From: Amycolatopsis rubida
GTDB taxonomy: Bacteria > Actinomycetota > Actinomycetes > Mycobacteriales > Pseudonocardiaceae
Reading direction: 5' to 3'
DNA length: 64,000 nucleotides
Assembly: GCF_900115345.1 (NCBI RefSeq)
Contig: NZ_FOWC01000001.1
Span: 124,001 to 188,000, forward strand
A program made the position numbers and the translations under genes. Numbering within the stretch: the first letter of the stretch is position 1; each line of letters opens with the position of its first letter. Of this stretch, positions 35,611-44,042 are shown piece after piece. The notes under the pieces were generated by a model that worked only from the letters and a program-made list of their open reading frames with translations, was not told the origin of the DNA and ran no database searches.

Positions 35611-36405
35611 GTGACCGAGCAAGACGGCCTCACTGTCGGACGCACGGCGACACTGGTCGGCGTGAGTGTCAAAACCCTGCATCACTGGGACGCGGTCGCC
35701 CTGGTGCGTCCGAGCGGGCGTACCAGGGCCGGCTACCGGGTGTACTCCGCCGAGGACATCGCGCGGCTGCATCGGGTGCTCGTTTACCGCGAGCTGGGCT
35801 TCCCGTTGTCGGAGATCGGGCGGCTTCTGGACGACCCGACCGCCGACGCGCACGCGCATTTGACCCGGCAACGGCGCGAGCTGCGAGACCGGATCGCGCG
35901 GTTGGAGCACATGGTGTCCGCAGTGGACCGCATGGCGGCGGCGACCCGCGGCGGGATGCAGCTGACGGCGGAGCAGCAGGTCGGGATCTTCGGGTCCGAG
36001 TGGAATCCGGAGTGGGTCGACGAGGCCGCGGAACGCTGGGGCGGCACCAAGCAGTGGGCGGAGTACCGCGAGCGGACCACCGAACTGACCCCGCGGGACT
36101 GGCAGGAGGCCGCTGCCGAGCACGAGACGCTCCACGCGGACCTGGCGGCGGCGCGGCGGGCGGGGGTTGAGCCTGGGTCGGCGGAGGCGAACACGCTCGC
36201 GGAGCGGCATCGGGCGACGTTGTCGAGATACTTCGACTGCACGCATTCGATGCAGGTGTGTCTCGGGCGGAAGTTCGTGGAGGAGACCGGGTACGCGGAG
36301 TACTACGACGCGTTGGCGCCTGGGCTCGCGGGCTGGCTACGGGACGTGATTTTCGCCAACGCGATCGGGCAAGGGGTGGATCCGGCTACCGCGGTGTGGG
36401 AGTAA
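35611..36405 (+). CDS. MerR-family regulator with TipAS-type drug-recognition domain
   Basis: 264 aa from GTG at 35611. N-terminal MerR winged helix: LTVGRTATLVGVSVKTLHHW, then GYRVYSAEDIARLHRVLVYR, then a dimerisation coiled coil (to about 108). The C-terminal domain (about 118-264) matches TipAS: WNPEWVDEAAERWGGTKQWAE and SRYFDCTHSMQVCLGRKFVE. Cysteines at 210 and 217 are seven residues apart, as are the two TipAS cysteines near the thiopeptide site. TipA-type proteins bind thiopeptides or other amphipathic compounds and activate their own promoter. The MerR promoter upstream of the operon is the expected target. Confidence 0.9.
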   Translation: MTEQDGLTVGRTATLVGVSVKTLHHWDAVALVRPSGRTRAGYRVYSAEDIARLHRVLVYRELGFPLSEIGRLLDDPTADAHAHLTRQRRELRDRIARLEHMVSAVDRMAAATRGGMQLTAEQQVGIFGSEWNPEWVDEAAERWGGTKQWAEYRERTTELTPRDWQEAAAEHETLHADLAAARRAGVEPGSAEANTLAERHRATLSRYFDCTHSMQVCLGRKFVEETGYAEYYDALAPGLAGWLRDVIFANAIGQGVDPATAVWE

Positions 36406-36410
36406 CGCTG

Positions 36411-37259
36411 TCAGCGGCCCCGAGCCATCTCCTCCAGCCGCCGGATCCGATCCTCAATCGGCGGATGTGTGGAGAACATCTTGCTCAACCCGGCCCCAGG
36501 CCGGAACGGGTTCGCGATCATCAAATGCGACTGCGACACCACCGCGGGCTCCGGAGCCAACGGCGCGGCCCGCGTCCCCCGCTCCAGCTTCCGCAACGCC
36601 GAAGCCAACGCCAGCGGATCCCCCGTCAGCTCAGCCCCGGAAGCGTCCGCCTGGTACTCCCGCGACCGGCTCACCGCCATCTTCACCACCCCGGCCGCGA
36701 TCGGGCCGATCAGGACCAGCAGCAGCGACATGAACGGGTTGCCTTCGCGGTCATTCCCGCCGAAGAAGAACGCGATATTCGCCAGCACGCTGACCACGCT
36801 CGCCAGCGCCCCGGCGACGCATGAGATCAGGATGTCGCGGTTGTACACATGCGACAGCTCGTGCCCGAGCACCGCGCGCAACTCGCGCTCGTCGAGCAGC
36901 TCCAGGATCCCGGTGGTGCAGCACACAGCCGCGTGCTGCGGGTTGCGCCCGGTCGCGAAGGCATTGGGCGCCGCGGTGGGGCTCACGTACAGCGAGGGCA
37001 TCGGCTGCCGCGCGGACGTCGCCAGCTCTCGCACGATCCGGTACATCGCGGGCTGCTCGACCTCCGACACCGGCCGCGCGTGCATCGCGCGCAGGGCCAT
37101 TTTCTCGGAGTTGAAATAGGCGTAGGCGTTCATCCCGAGCGCCACGATCAGGCCGATCACCAGGGCTCCACGGCCGAACAATCCGCTGATCCCGACGATG
37201 ATCGCCGAAAGCAGACCGAGCAGCATCGCCGTCTTCAGCCCGTTGTGGTGCTTGTGCAC
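36411..37259 (-). CDS. htpX: Membrane zinc metalloprotease HtpX
   Basis: 282 aa from GTG at 37259, about 9 nt after GGAGG; an in-frame start at 37319 lacks support. Two N-terminal membrane helices ([19 protein letters not shown] and [18 protein letters not shown]) precede the M48 motif [11 protein letters not shown]. Further helices follow, then the third zinc ligand region [13 protein letters not shown]. It degrades damaged membrane proteins in stress response. The gene is convergent with the MerR gene (5 nt apart). Confidence 0.95.
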   Translation of the reverse strand: MHKHHNGLKTAMLLGLLSAIIVGISGLFGRGALVIGLIVALGMNAYAYFNSEKMALRAMHARPVSEVEQPAMYRIVRELATSARQPMPSLYVSPTAAPNAFATGRNPQHAAVCCTTGILELLDERELRAVLGHELSHVYNRDILISCVAGALASVVSVLANIAFFFGGNDREGNPFMSLLLVLIGPIAAGVVKMAVSRSREYQADASGAELTGDPLALASALRKLERGTRAAPLAPEPAVVSQSHLMIANPFRPGAGLSKMFSTHPPIEDRIRRLEEMARGR

Positions 37260-37406
37260 GCGCGCTCGCCTCCGTCCGCTCTGGCAGGTGCCGCAAGGTG
37301 GGTTACTCACTGGAAACAACGCGATCGGGGGACCCGAAGTTCCTTCACCCGATCCTTGTCCGAGTTAGGGTCGGCGGGCAACCCAACCGACCGGGGCAGG
37401 TGAGCG

Positions 37407-38369
37407 ATGCGAGGTTCCCAGTTGTCCCGGCGAGGGCTGTTCGGCCTGGTCAGCGCGGGCGCGGCGGCGCTGCTCGGCAGTACCGCGGCAGCGGCCGGGC
37501 GGGTCACCAGCGTGCAGGTCGGCGGGGCACTTTCGGCGCTCGCGGTGAGTCCGGTCACCGGGCTCGTGTACGCGGCCGACCAGGCGTCCGGCATGGTCGT
37601 CGTCCTCGATCCGGACGCGGAGCGGGTGGTGGCGACGCTCGCGGTGGGCGGGGAACCGAGCGATGTGGCGGTGGACACCGACCGGATCTACGTCGCCAAT
37701 CCGGCCGGCGGCACGGTGCTCGCGTTCGACAGCCAGACGCACCGGTTCCTGAGCGGCGTCAGCGCGGGGGCGGGCGCGTCGGCGCTCGCGATCGATCCGC
37801 AGGCCGACCTCGTGTACGCGGTGAGCGGCAAGACCGGCACGTTCGCGGTGCTGGACAGCATCAGTCTCACTCAGCGGGACCTGCTGCCCGCGCCGAAGCC
37901 GGGACTCGCCGGGATCGCGCTCGACCGCGGCAGGCGGCGCGCCTACTGCACCAGCCCGAGCACGAACTCGGTCGAGATCTGCGACCTTGACGCCGGGGCG
38001 TTCACCGCGAGCGTTCCGGTGGGGGCTGCTCCGGCCGGGATCGGTGTCCATGAACTGAGCGGGGCGGTGTTCGTCGCGAATTCGGCGATCCACCATTTGT
38101 CTATTGTGGACGGATCGACGCGGGTACCGGTCAAGACGGTGCCGCTGCGCAGCGAGGCGTCGTCGCTCGCGGTGCATCAGGGCAGCGATGTCGTGTACAC
38201 CAACGGCGGGCAAAATGGACTGTCCCGTGTGGACGGACGAACCGAAACTCTTGCCGGCGAGCTGAGCCTCGGGGTGAATCCGGGTGCGGTGGCGGTGGAT
38301 CAGCGCACCCGCACGGTGTACGTGACCGACCCGCTGCACGGCACGATCAACGTCGTGCGCGATTTCTGA
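37407..38369 (+). CDS. Tat-exported YncE-like beta-propeller protein
   Basis: 320 aa. The signal peptide has a twin-arginine pattern SRRGLFGLVSAGAAALLGST. The mature part is built from repeats of about 42 residues of the type SALAVSPVTGLVYAADQASGMVVVLDPDAERVVATLAVGG. This is the seven-bladed YncE/surface-layer propeller fold. Function unknown; such proteins often bind metals, DNA or cofactors outside the cell. It is divergent from htpX and lies upstream of two luciferase-like oxidoreductase genes on the same strand. Confidence 0.87.
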   Translation: MRGSQLSRRGLFGLVSAGAAALLGSTAAAAGRVTSVQVGGALSALAVSPVTGLVYAADQASGMVVVLDPDAERVVATLAVGGEPSDVAVDTDRIYVANPAGGTVLAFDSQTHRFLSGVSAGAGASALAIDPQADLVYAVSGKTGTFAVLDSISLTQRDLLPAPKPGLAGIALDRGRRRAYCTSPSTNSVEICDLDAGAFTASVPVGAAPAGIGVHELSGAVFVANSAIHHLSIVDGSTRVPVKTVPLRSEASSLAVHQGSDVVYTNGGQNGLSRVDGRTETLAGELSLGVNPGAVAVDQRTRTVYVTDPLHGTINVVRDF

Positions 38370-38408
38370 CTGCTCGCATGAAGTTACTCCAGGTATACGG
38401 TGTCGGGT

Positions 38409-39278
38409 ATGGAACTTGGCCTCCAGGTCCCCGACTTCACCGTGCCGGGAGGGACCGCCGCACTCGGTGTGGAACTGGCCGAGACGGCGCGGGCGGCCGA
38501 CGACGCCGGGTTCGCGTATCTCGCGGTGATGGACCACTTCTTCCAGATTCCCAGCGTCGGCCCGAGCGACCGCGCGATGCTTGAGGCGTACACGACGCTC
38601 GGCTACTTCGCCGCGCACACCCAGCGCGCGAAATTGTTCACCTACGTCACTGGCGCGATTTACCGGCATCCCGGACTGCTCGCGAAGGCGGTCACCACGC
38701 TCGACGTGCTGTCCGGCGGGCGGGCGATGCTCGGCATCGGGGCCGGCTGGAACGAGGAAGAAGCCCGCGGTCTCGGGTTTCCGTTTCCGTCCGCCTCGGA
38801 GCGGTTCGAGCTACTCGAGGAGAACCTGCGGTATGTCCGGCAGATGTGGGACGAGGACGACAAACCGTTCGCCAGCAAGCATTTCACCGCCGAAAGACTG
38901 CTCAACAGTCCGCAGCCGCCGCACCGGCCGCCGATCATGGTCGGCGGTGGCGGCGAGAAGAAGACGCTGCGACTGGTCGCGAAGTACGGCGACTTCTGCA
39001 ACATCGGCAACGGCCCGGATCTCGAACGGAAGCTCGGCGTGCTCAAGCGGCACTGCGAAACCGAGGGCCGCGACTACGCCGAGATCGCCAAGACCGTTTA
39101 CCACTACCTGGACATCGGTCCGTCCGGGGAGAAAACCGGCGAATTTCTCGCCGAGGCGCACCGGCTGCACCGGCTCGGGGTGCACGCCGTGATCGGCCCG
39201 ATGCCCGGCGGCGCGGACCGAAGCAGGATCGAGATTTTCGCGCAAGACATCATTCCGGCGGTTAAGGAGTTGGCATGA
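38409..39278 (+). CDS. LLM-class F420-dependent oxidoreductase, copy 1
   Basis: 289 aa from ATG at 38409 (an in-frame GTG at 38400 is possible). Luciferase-like fold: MELGLQVPDFTVPGG, ARAADDAGFAYLAVMDHFFQ, TLDVLSGGRAMLGIGAGWNEEEA and PPIMVGGGGEKKTLRLVAKYGD. The SGGR...GAGWNE pattern is typical of F420-using members. The start overlaps nothing, but the 3' end overlaps copy 2 by ATGA. A TATACG -10-like hexamer lies just upstream. Confidence 0.9.
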   Translation: MELGLQVPDFTVPGGTAALGVELAETARAADDAGFAYLAVMDHFFQIPSVGPSDRAMLEAYTTLGYFAAHTQRAKLFTYVTGAIYRHPGLLAKAVTTLDVLSGGRAMLGIGAGWNEEEARGLGFPFPSASERFELLEENLRYVRQMWDEDDKPFASKHFTAERLLNSPQPPHRPPIMVGGGGEKKTLRLVAKYGDFCNIGNGPDLERKLGVLKRHCETEGRDYAEIAKTVYHYLDIGPSGEKTGEFLAEAHRLHRLGVHAVIGPMPGGADRSRIEIFAQDIIPAVKELA

Positions 39279-40147
39279 AACTCGGGTTGCACCTGGCTCA
39301 GCAGACCTGGCCGAACGGCCCGGCGGCGCTCGGCGCCGACCTGGCGCGGGTGGCCCGTACCGCGGACGAGGCCGGGTTCGAATACCTGTCGGTGATGGAC
39401 CATTTCTTCCAGATTTCCAGCTACGGCCCGCCCGAGCACGAAATGCTGGAAGCCTGGACCACGCTCGGCTTCCTGGCCGCGCACACCGAGCGCGTCAAGC
39501 TGCTCACGCTCGTCACCGGCGTCATTTACCGGCACCCCGGACTGCTCGCGAAGGCGGCGACGACGCTCGACGTGCTGTCCGGCGGGCGGGCGATCCTCGG
39601 CATCGGGGCGGGCTGGAACGAGGAGGAATCCCGCGCACTCGGGTTCCGGTTCCCGCCGATGAAGGAGCGGTTCGAGCAACTCGAAGACGCGCTCCGCTAC
39701 GTCCGCCAGATGTGGGCCGATGGCGACGAACCCTTTGCCGGCACGCACGTCAGCGGTGAGCGGTTGCTCAACAGCCCGCAGCCGATCCAGCGGCCGCATC
39801 CGCCGATCATGATCGGGGGCAGCGGCGAGAAGAAGACCCTGCGGTTCGTCGCGCAGTACGGCGACATCTGCAATATGCTGCCCAACGCGGACCTCCCGCG
39901 CAAACTGGAAGTCCTGAAGCAGCACTGCGAAGACGCCGGCCGCGACTACGCCGAGATCACGAAAACCGCTTCGCTGCGGCTCGACACCGGTGAAAACGGC
40001 GAGAAAACCGGGCAACTGCTGGATGAACTGGGCCGGCTGTCGGAGCTCGGATTCAGCGTCGCGACCGGCTGGGCGCACGGCGTGCCGGATCCCACGGTGC
40101 TCGAACGGTTCGCCACCGAAGTGATCCCGGCGGCGGAAAAACTGTGA
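39275..40147 (+). CDS. LLM-class F420-dependent oxidoreductase, copy 2
   Basis: 290 aa, ATG at 39275 overlapping the copy 1 stop. Same architecture as copy 1, with shared strings EYLSVMDHFFQISS, TTLDVLSGGRAILGIGAGWNEE and PPIMIGGSGEKKTLRFVAQYGD. The two are clearly tandem paralogues and would be made together. They may form a heterodimer or act on related substrates; neither is known. Confidence 0.9.
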   Translation: MKLGLHLAQQTWPNGPAALGADLARVARTADEAGFEYLSVMDHFFQISSYGPPEHEMLEAWTTLGFLAAHTERVKLLTLVTGVIYRHPGLLAKAATTLDVLSGGRAILGIGAGWNEEESRALGFRFPPMKERFEQLEDALRYVRQMWADGDEPFAGTHVSGERLLNSPQPIQRPHPPIMIGGSGEKKTLRFVAQYGDICNMLPNADLPRKLEVLKQHCEDAGRDYAEITKTASLRLDTGENGEKTGQLLDELGRLSELGFSVATGWAHGVPDPTVLERFATEVIPAAEKL

Positions 40148-40155
40148 TCCGCTGA

Positions 40156-40215
40156 CGAACGGGTGAGGTGCTGCGCCATCCGGTGCAGGCCGCCCACCCG
40201 TTCGCCGCAGCACCT
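40156..40215 (+). repeat. Interlocked inverted repeats A-B-A'-B' upstream of the glycan operon
   Basis: A = CGAACGGGTG (40156-40165) and B = AGGTGCTGCG (40166-40175) are adjacent. Their exact complements CACCCGTTCG (40195-40204) and CGCAGCACCT (40206-40215) follow in the same order. The two 10-bp hairpins exclude each other. It lies after the oxidoreductase pair (stop 40147) and 136 nt before the operon start. Possible terminator/antiterminator or operator. Confidence 0.75.
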
Positions 40216-40350
40216 CGCGGCATTCCGCCGCTGTCATTGTCTCGGTTCCGAATCGACTCCGCCGACGTTCCCGGCGTGCTGTAACGACGGCCGGGTGCGA
40301 ATCGACCTGCCCTACGCAGATCGCGCACACGAGTCGGAGGAGCCCGGTAC

Positions 40351-41589
40351 ATGACCACATGTCGACTCTGCGGTTCGGAAAGAACCGCCAGCGTGGTCGA
40401 CCTCGGCGCGACCCCGCCGTGCGAACGGTTCCTGACCGCCGCGCAGCTGGCCGAACCCGAACCGACTTTCCCTCTGCATCTCGAAGTGTGCACGGAATGC
40501 TGGCTCGCGCAGCTCCCGCCGTTGCTCGACCCGGCCGATACTTTCACCGATTACGCCTATTTCTCGTCTTTTTCCACCTCGTGGGTCGAGCATGCGAAAC
40601 GGTTCACCGACGCCGCGGTCGAACGGCTCGGGCTGACCGACCGGTCTTTCGTCGTCGAGGTCGCCAGCAACGACGGATATCTCCTGAAGCACGTCGTGGA
40701 GCGCGGAATCCGTTGTCTCGGCGTGGAACCTTCGGTGAACGTCGGGCAAGCCGCCCGCGAGGCCGGGGTGCCGACGCACACCGCGTTCCTCTCCGAGGAC
40801 ACCGGCCGGGAGGTGCGCGCCGAACACGGTTCGGCGGACCTGGTCGTGGCGAACAACGTCTACGCCCACATTCCGGACATCCGCGGGTTCACCCACGGGC
40901 TGCGCGCGCTGGTCGCGAACGACGGCTGGGTGTCGATCGAGGTGCAGCATCTGCTCACGCTGATCGAGAAGAACCAGTACGACACGATCTACCACGAGCA
41001 TTTCCAGTACTACACTGTCGAATCCGCGCGGCGGGCGCTGGCGGGCGGCGGGCTGACCGTGGTCGACGTCGAACTCCTGCCCACGCACGGCGGGTCGATC
41101 CGGCTCTGGGCGCGGCCCGCGGCGGCCGCCGGGGAGCCGAGCGCGCGGATGACCGACGTGCTGGCGCGGGAGAAGGCGGCCGGGCTGCACGAGCTGTCCG
41201 GCTACACCGAATTCGCCGACCGGGTCACCCGCGTCCGGCTCGAATTGCTCGAATTTCTCCTCGCCGCCCGCAAAGCCGGGAAAACGGTCGTCGGGTACGG
41301 GGCGCCCGGCAAGGGCAACACGCTGCTCAACCACTGCGGCATCCGCCCGGACCTGCTGGCCTACACGGTGGACCGCAATCCGTACAAGCACGGCCGGTTC
41401 ACGCCGGGCACCCGGATCCCGGTCGTGGAGCCGGACCGGATCGCGGCCGACCGGCCGGACTACGTGCTCGTCCTGCCCTGGAACCTGCGGGACGAGCTGA
41501 CCGAGCAGCTTTCCTACGTCGGCGCGTGGGGCGGCAAGCTCGTCTTCCCGATTCCGCGCCTGGAAATCGTCGAGGTGGCAGTGAAGTGA
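40351..41589 (+). CDS. SAM-dependent C-methyltransferase of NDP-sugar type
   Basis: 412 aa. Three-part structure of the NDP-hexose C-methyltransferase family (TylC3/TcaB9-like). An N-terminal zinc-binding part has MTTCRLCGSE and EVCTECWLAQ (four Cys). A central SAM domain has VVEVASNDGYLLKHVVERGI and ADLVVANNVYAHIPD. The C-terminal part has VVGYGAPGKGNTLLNHCGI and PDYVLVLPWNLRDE. It probably adds a branching methyl group to a nucleotide sugar. First gene of the ten-gene operon; the next start overlaps its stop. Confidence 0.9.
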   Translation: MTTCRLCGSERTASVVDLGATPPCERFLTAAQLAEPEPTFPLHLEVCTECWLAQLPPLLDPADTFTDYAYFSSFSTSWVEHAKRFTDAAVERLGLTDRSFVVEVASNDGYLLKHVVERGIRCLGVEPSVNVGQAAREAGVPTHTAFLSEDTGREVRAEHGSADLVVANNVYAHIPDIRGFTHGLRALVANDGWVSIEVQHLLTLIEKNQYDTIYHEHFQYYTVESARRALAGGGLTVVDVELLPTHGGSIRLWARPAAAAGEPSARMTDVLAREKAAGLHELSGYTEFADRVTRVRLELLEFLLAARKAGKTVVGYGAPGKGNTLLNHCGIRPDLLAYTVDRNPYKHGRFTPGTRIPVVEPDRIAADRPDYVLVLPWNLRDELTEQLSYVGAWGGKLVFPIPRLEIVEVAVK

Positions 41590-42374
41590 AGGTCGTTCTG
41601 TTCTGCGGCGGCTACGGAATGCGGATGCGCAGCAGCGAGGCGTCCGACGTGCCCAAGCCGATGGCGATGGTCGGGCCGCGCCCGCTGATCTGGCACGTGA
41701 TGCGCTACTACGCGCATTTCGGGCACACCGAGTTCGTGCTGTGCCTTGGCTACGGCGCGCACCACATCAAGGACTTCTTCCTGCACTACGAGGAAACGAC
41801 GTCCAACGATTTCGTGCTGCGCGGCGGGAAACCGGAACTGCTGTCCACCGACATCGCCGACTGGACGATCTCCTTCGTGCAGACCGGCATCGAGTCGCCG
41901 ATCGGCGAACGGCTGCGCCGCGTGCGCGACTATCTCGACGGCGAGGAGATGTTCCTCGCCAACTACGCCGACGTCCTCACCGACGCGCCGCTGGACACCA
42001 TCGTCGAGCGGTTCGCCAGCAGCGACGCGGGCGCGTCGATGCTCGTCGTGCCGCCGCAGTCGTCGTTCCACTGCGTCGAGATGGACGAGGGCGGCCGGAT
42101 CGGCGCGATCACACCGGTCAGCGAGCTCCCGCTGTGGGAGAACGGCGGCTACTTCGTGCTGCGGCAGGAGGTTTTCGACCACATCCCGGAGAACGGCGAT
42201 CTGGTCGCCGACGGCTGCGGCGAACTCGCCAAGCGCGGCCGGCTGCTCGCCTACCCCTATCGCGGGTTCTGGAAGCCGACCGACACGGTCAAGGAACGCT
42301 ACGCACTCGACGCCGCTTACACGCACGGCGACCGGCCGTGGGCGTTGTGGGAACGCGAAAAGGTGCACTCGTGA
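41586..42374 (+). CDS. Sugar-1-phosphate nucleotidyltransferase (glucose-1-phosphate cytidylyltransferase-like)
   Basis: 262 aa from GTG at 41586, overlapping the methyltransferase stop by 4 nt. N-terminal signature KVVLFCGGYGMRMRSSEASDVPKPMAMVGPRPLIWH, and C-terminal YRGFWKPTDTVKERYALD resembling RfbF-type cytidylyltransferases. The usual GGxGTRL loop is altered to GGYGMRM. It would activate the sugar on which the methyltransferase, epimerase and aminotransferase act. The nucleotide base (CTP or other) is inferred from overall likeness to RfbF. Confidence 0.86.
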   Translation: MKVVLFCGGYGMRMRSSEASDVPKPMAMVGPRPLIWHVMRYYAHFGHTEFVLCLGYGAHHIKDFFLHYEETTSNDFVLRGGKPELLSTDIADWTISFVQTGIESPIGERLRRVRDYLDGEEMFLANYADVLTDAPLDTIVERFASSDAGASMLVVPPQSSFHCVEMDEGGRIGAITPVSELPLWENGGYFVLRQEVFDHIPENGDLVADGCGELAKRGRLLAYPYRGFWKPTDTVKERYALDAAYTHGDRPWALWEREKVHS

Positions 42375-43015
42375 TCCGCCTCGGTGCCGAGGTGAGGAGC
42401 ATCGTCGTGCTCGGCGCGCACTGCGACGACATCGCCATCGGGGCGGGCGGCACGCTGCTGGAAATCTGCGGGCAGCGCCCCGGGCTTCAGGTCGACGCGC
42501 TGGTGCTGTCCGGCGGCGGCACCGACCGGGAGACCGAGGAACGCGCCGCGCTGGCCGCGTTCTGTCCGGGCGCCGAGCTGAACGTCACCGTGCTCAAGCT
42601 GCCGGACGGCCGGCTCCCCTCGCACTGGGAGGAAGCCAAGAACGCACTGGAGGACCTCCGCCGCCGCACCGATCCGGACGTCGTGTTCGCGCCCCGCACC
42701 ATCGACGCGCACCAGGACCACCGCGGTCTCGCCCAGCTCGTGCCGACGGTGTTCCGCGGGCATCTGACGCTGGGCTACGAGATCGTCAAATGGGACGGGG
42801 ACCTCGGCCGGCTGCCCGCGTACTCGCCGATGTCCGACGACGTCATGCAGCGCAAGATCGAACTGCTGCACCAGCATTACGGCTCGCAGCAGCACCGGCC
42901 GTGGTACGACCGCGAGGCGTTCCTCGGCCTCGCGCGGATTCGCGGAATCGAATGCCAAGAACGCTACGCCGAGGCGTTCGAGACGAACAAACTCGTCATC
43001 GACCTAAGGGGCTGA
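42371..43015 (+). CDS. PIG-L/LmbE-family deacetylase
   Basis: 214 aa, GTG at 42371 overlapping the upstream stop. Zinc site motif VLGAHCDDIAIGAGGTLLE (AHxDD) with a second-site DAHQDHR. PIG-L proteins remove N-acetyl groups from GlcNAc-type sugars or related metabolites. In this operon it could deacetylate an N-acetylated sugar or a lipid-linked intermediate. Cytoplasmic; no signal peptide. Confidence 0.9.
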   Translation: MIRLGAEVRSIVVLGAHCDDIAIGAGGTLLEICGQRPGLQVDALVLSGGGTDRETEERAALAAFCPGAELNVTVLKLPDGRLPSHWEEAKNALEDLRRRTDPDVVFAPRTIDAHQDHRGLAQLVPTVFRGHLTLGYEIVKWDGDLGRLPAYSPMSDDVMQRKIELLHQHYGSQQHRPWYDREAFLGLARIRGIECQERYAEAFETNKLVIDLRG

Positions 43016-43019
43016 AGAC

Positions 43020-44042
43020 ATGCGCGTGCTGCTCACGGGGCACACGGGATACCTGGGCACGGTGATGGCTCCGGTGCTCGCCGCGGCGGGACACGAGGTC
43101 GTCGGCCTCGACTCGGGCCTGTTCGCCGCTTGTGTGCTCGGCCCGGCCCCGCGCGATCCGGTCGGGCTGGCCGTCGACCTGCGGGACGTGAAAGCCACCC
43201 ACTTGCCGGGCTTCGACGCCGTGATCCACCTCGCCGCGCTGTCGAACGACCCGCTCGGCTCGCTCGCGCCCGAACTGACCTACGACATCAACCACCACGC
43301 GTCAGTCAAGCTCGCGAGACTCGCGAAGGACGCCGGGGTCTCGCGGTTCCTCTATGCCTCGACCTGCTCCGTCTACGGCGCTTCCGGCGGCGGTGGCCTG
43401 GTCGACGAGGACGCGCCCCTGCGGCCGGTGACGCCGTACGCGGAGTCGAAGGTCCGCGTGGAAGCGGAGGTTTCCGACCTCGCCGACGACGACTTCACCC
43501 CGGTGTACCTGCGCAACGCCACCGCGTTCGGCTTCTCTCCGCGGCTGCGCGCCGACATCGTGCTGAACAACCTGGTCGGCCACGCCTACCTGTCCGGCGA
43601 GGTCCTCGTGCTTTCCGACGGGACACCGTGGCGGCCGCTGGTGCACGCCGACGACATCGCCCACGCGTTCACCGCCGCTCTCGAAGCCCCGCGCGAAGCC
43701 GTGCACAACAGAGCGTTCAACATCGGCACCGAGCGCAATAACGTGACGGTCGCCGAAATCGCCGAAGAGGTCGTCGCGGTGGTGCCTGGCGCCAAGCTGC
43801 GGATCACCGGCGAGGCCGGGGCCGACCCGCGTTCGTACCGGGTCGATTTCTCCCGGTTCCGCGACGCGGTCCCGGCGTTCGACTGCAAGTGGGGCGTGAA
43901 AGACGGTGCGCTGCAACTGTTCGACGCCTACCGCCGCAACAGCCTCACCCAAGAACAGTTCGAGCGCCGCTTCACCCGGCTGAACTGGTTGAGCGACCGG
44001 CGGGCCGCCGGTGCCGTCGACGCCACCCTGCGGCACGCCTGA
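43020..44042 (+). CDS. NAD-dependent epimerase/dehydratase (extended SDR)
   Basis: 340 aa. Rossmann motif VLLTGHTGYLGTVMAPVLAAAG (TGxxGYLG), FDAVIHLAALSNDP, catalytic STCSVYGASGGGG and YAESKVRVE (YxxxK), and the PLVHADDIAHAF segment. Acts on nucleotide-sugar substrates as an epimerase, dehydratase or reductase; which one cannot be fixed. It starts 4 nt after the deacetylase gene and overlaps the next gene's ATG by 1 nt. Confidence 0.92.
   Translation: MRVLLTGHTGYLGTVMAPVLAAAGHEVVGLDSGLFAACVLGPAPRDPVGLAVDLRDVKATHLPGFDAVIHLAALSNDPLGSLAPELTYDINHHASVKLARLAKDAGVSRFLYASTCSVYGASGGGGLVDEDAPLRPVTPYAESKVRVEAEVSDLADDDFTPVYLRNATAFGFSPRLRADIVLNNLVGHAYLSGEVLVLSDGTPWRPLVHADDIAHAFTAALEAPREAVHNRAFNIGTERNNVTVAEIAEEVVAVVPGAKLRITGEAGADPRSYRVDFSRFRDAVPAFDCKWGVKDGALQLFDAYRRNSLTQEQFERRFTRLNWLSDRRAAGAVDATLRHA

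Noticed and set aside
40156..40215. H-type pseudoknot formed by A-A' and B-B' together
   Set aside because: With 0 nt between A and B and 1 nt between A' and B', both 10-bp stems cannot form at once; mutually exclusive hairpins are more reasonable.
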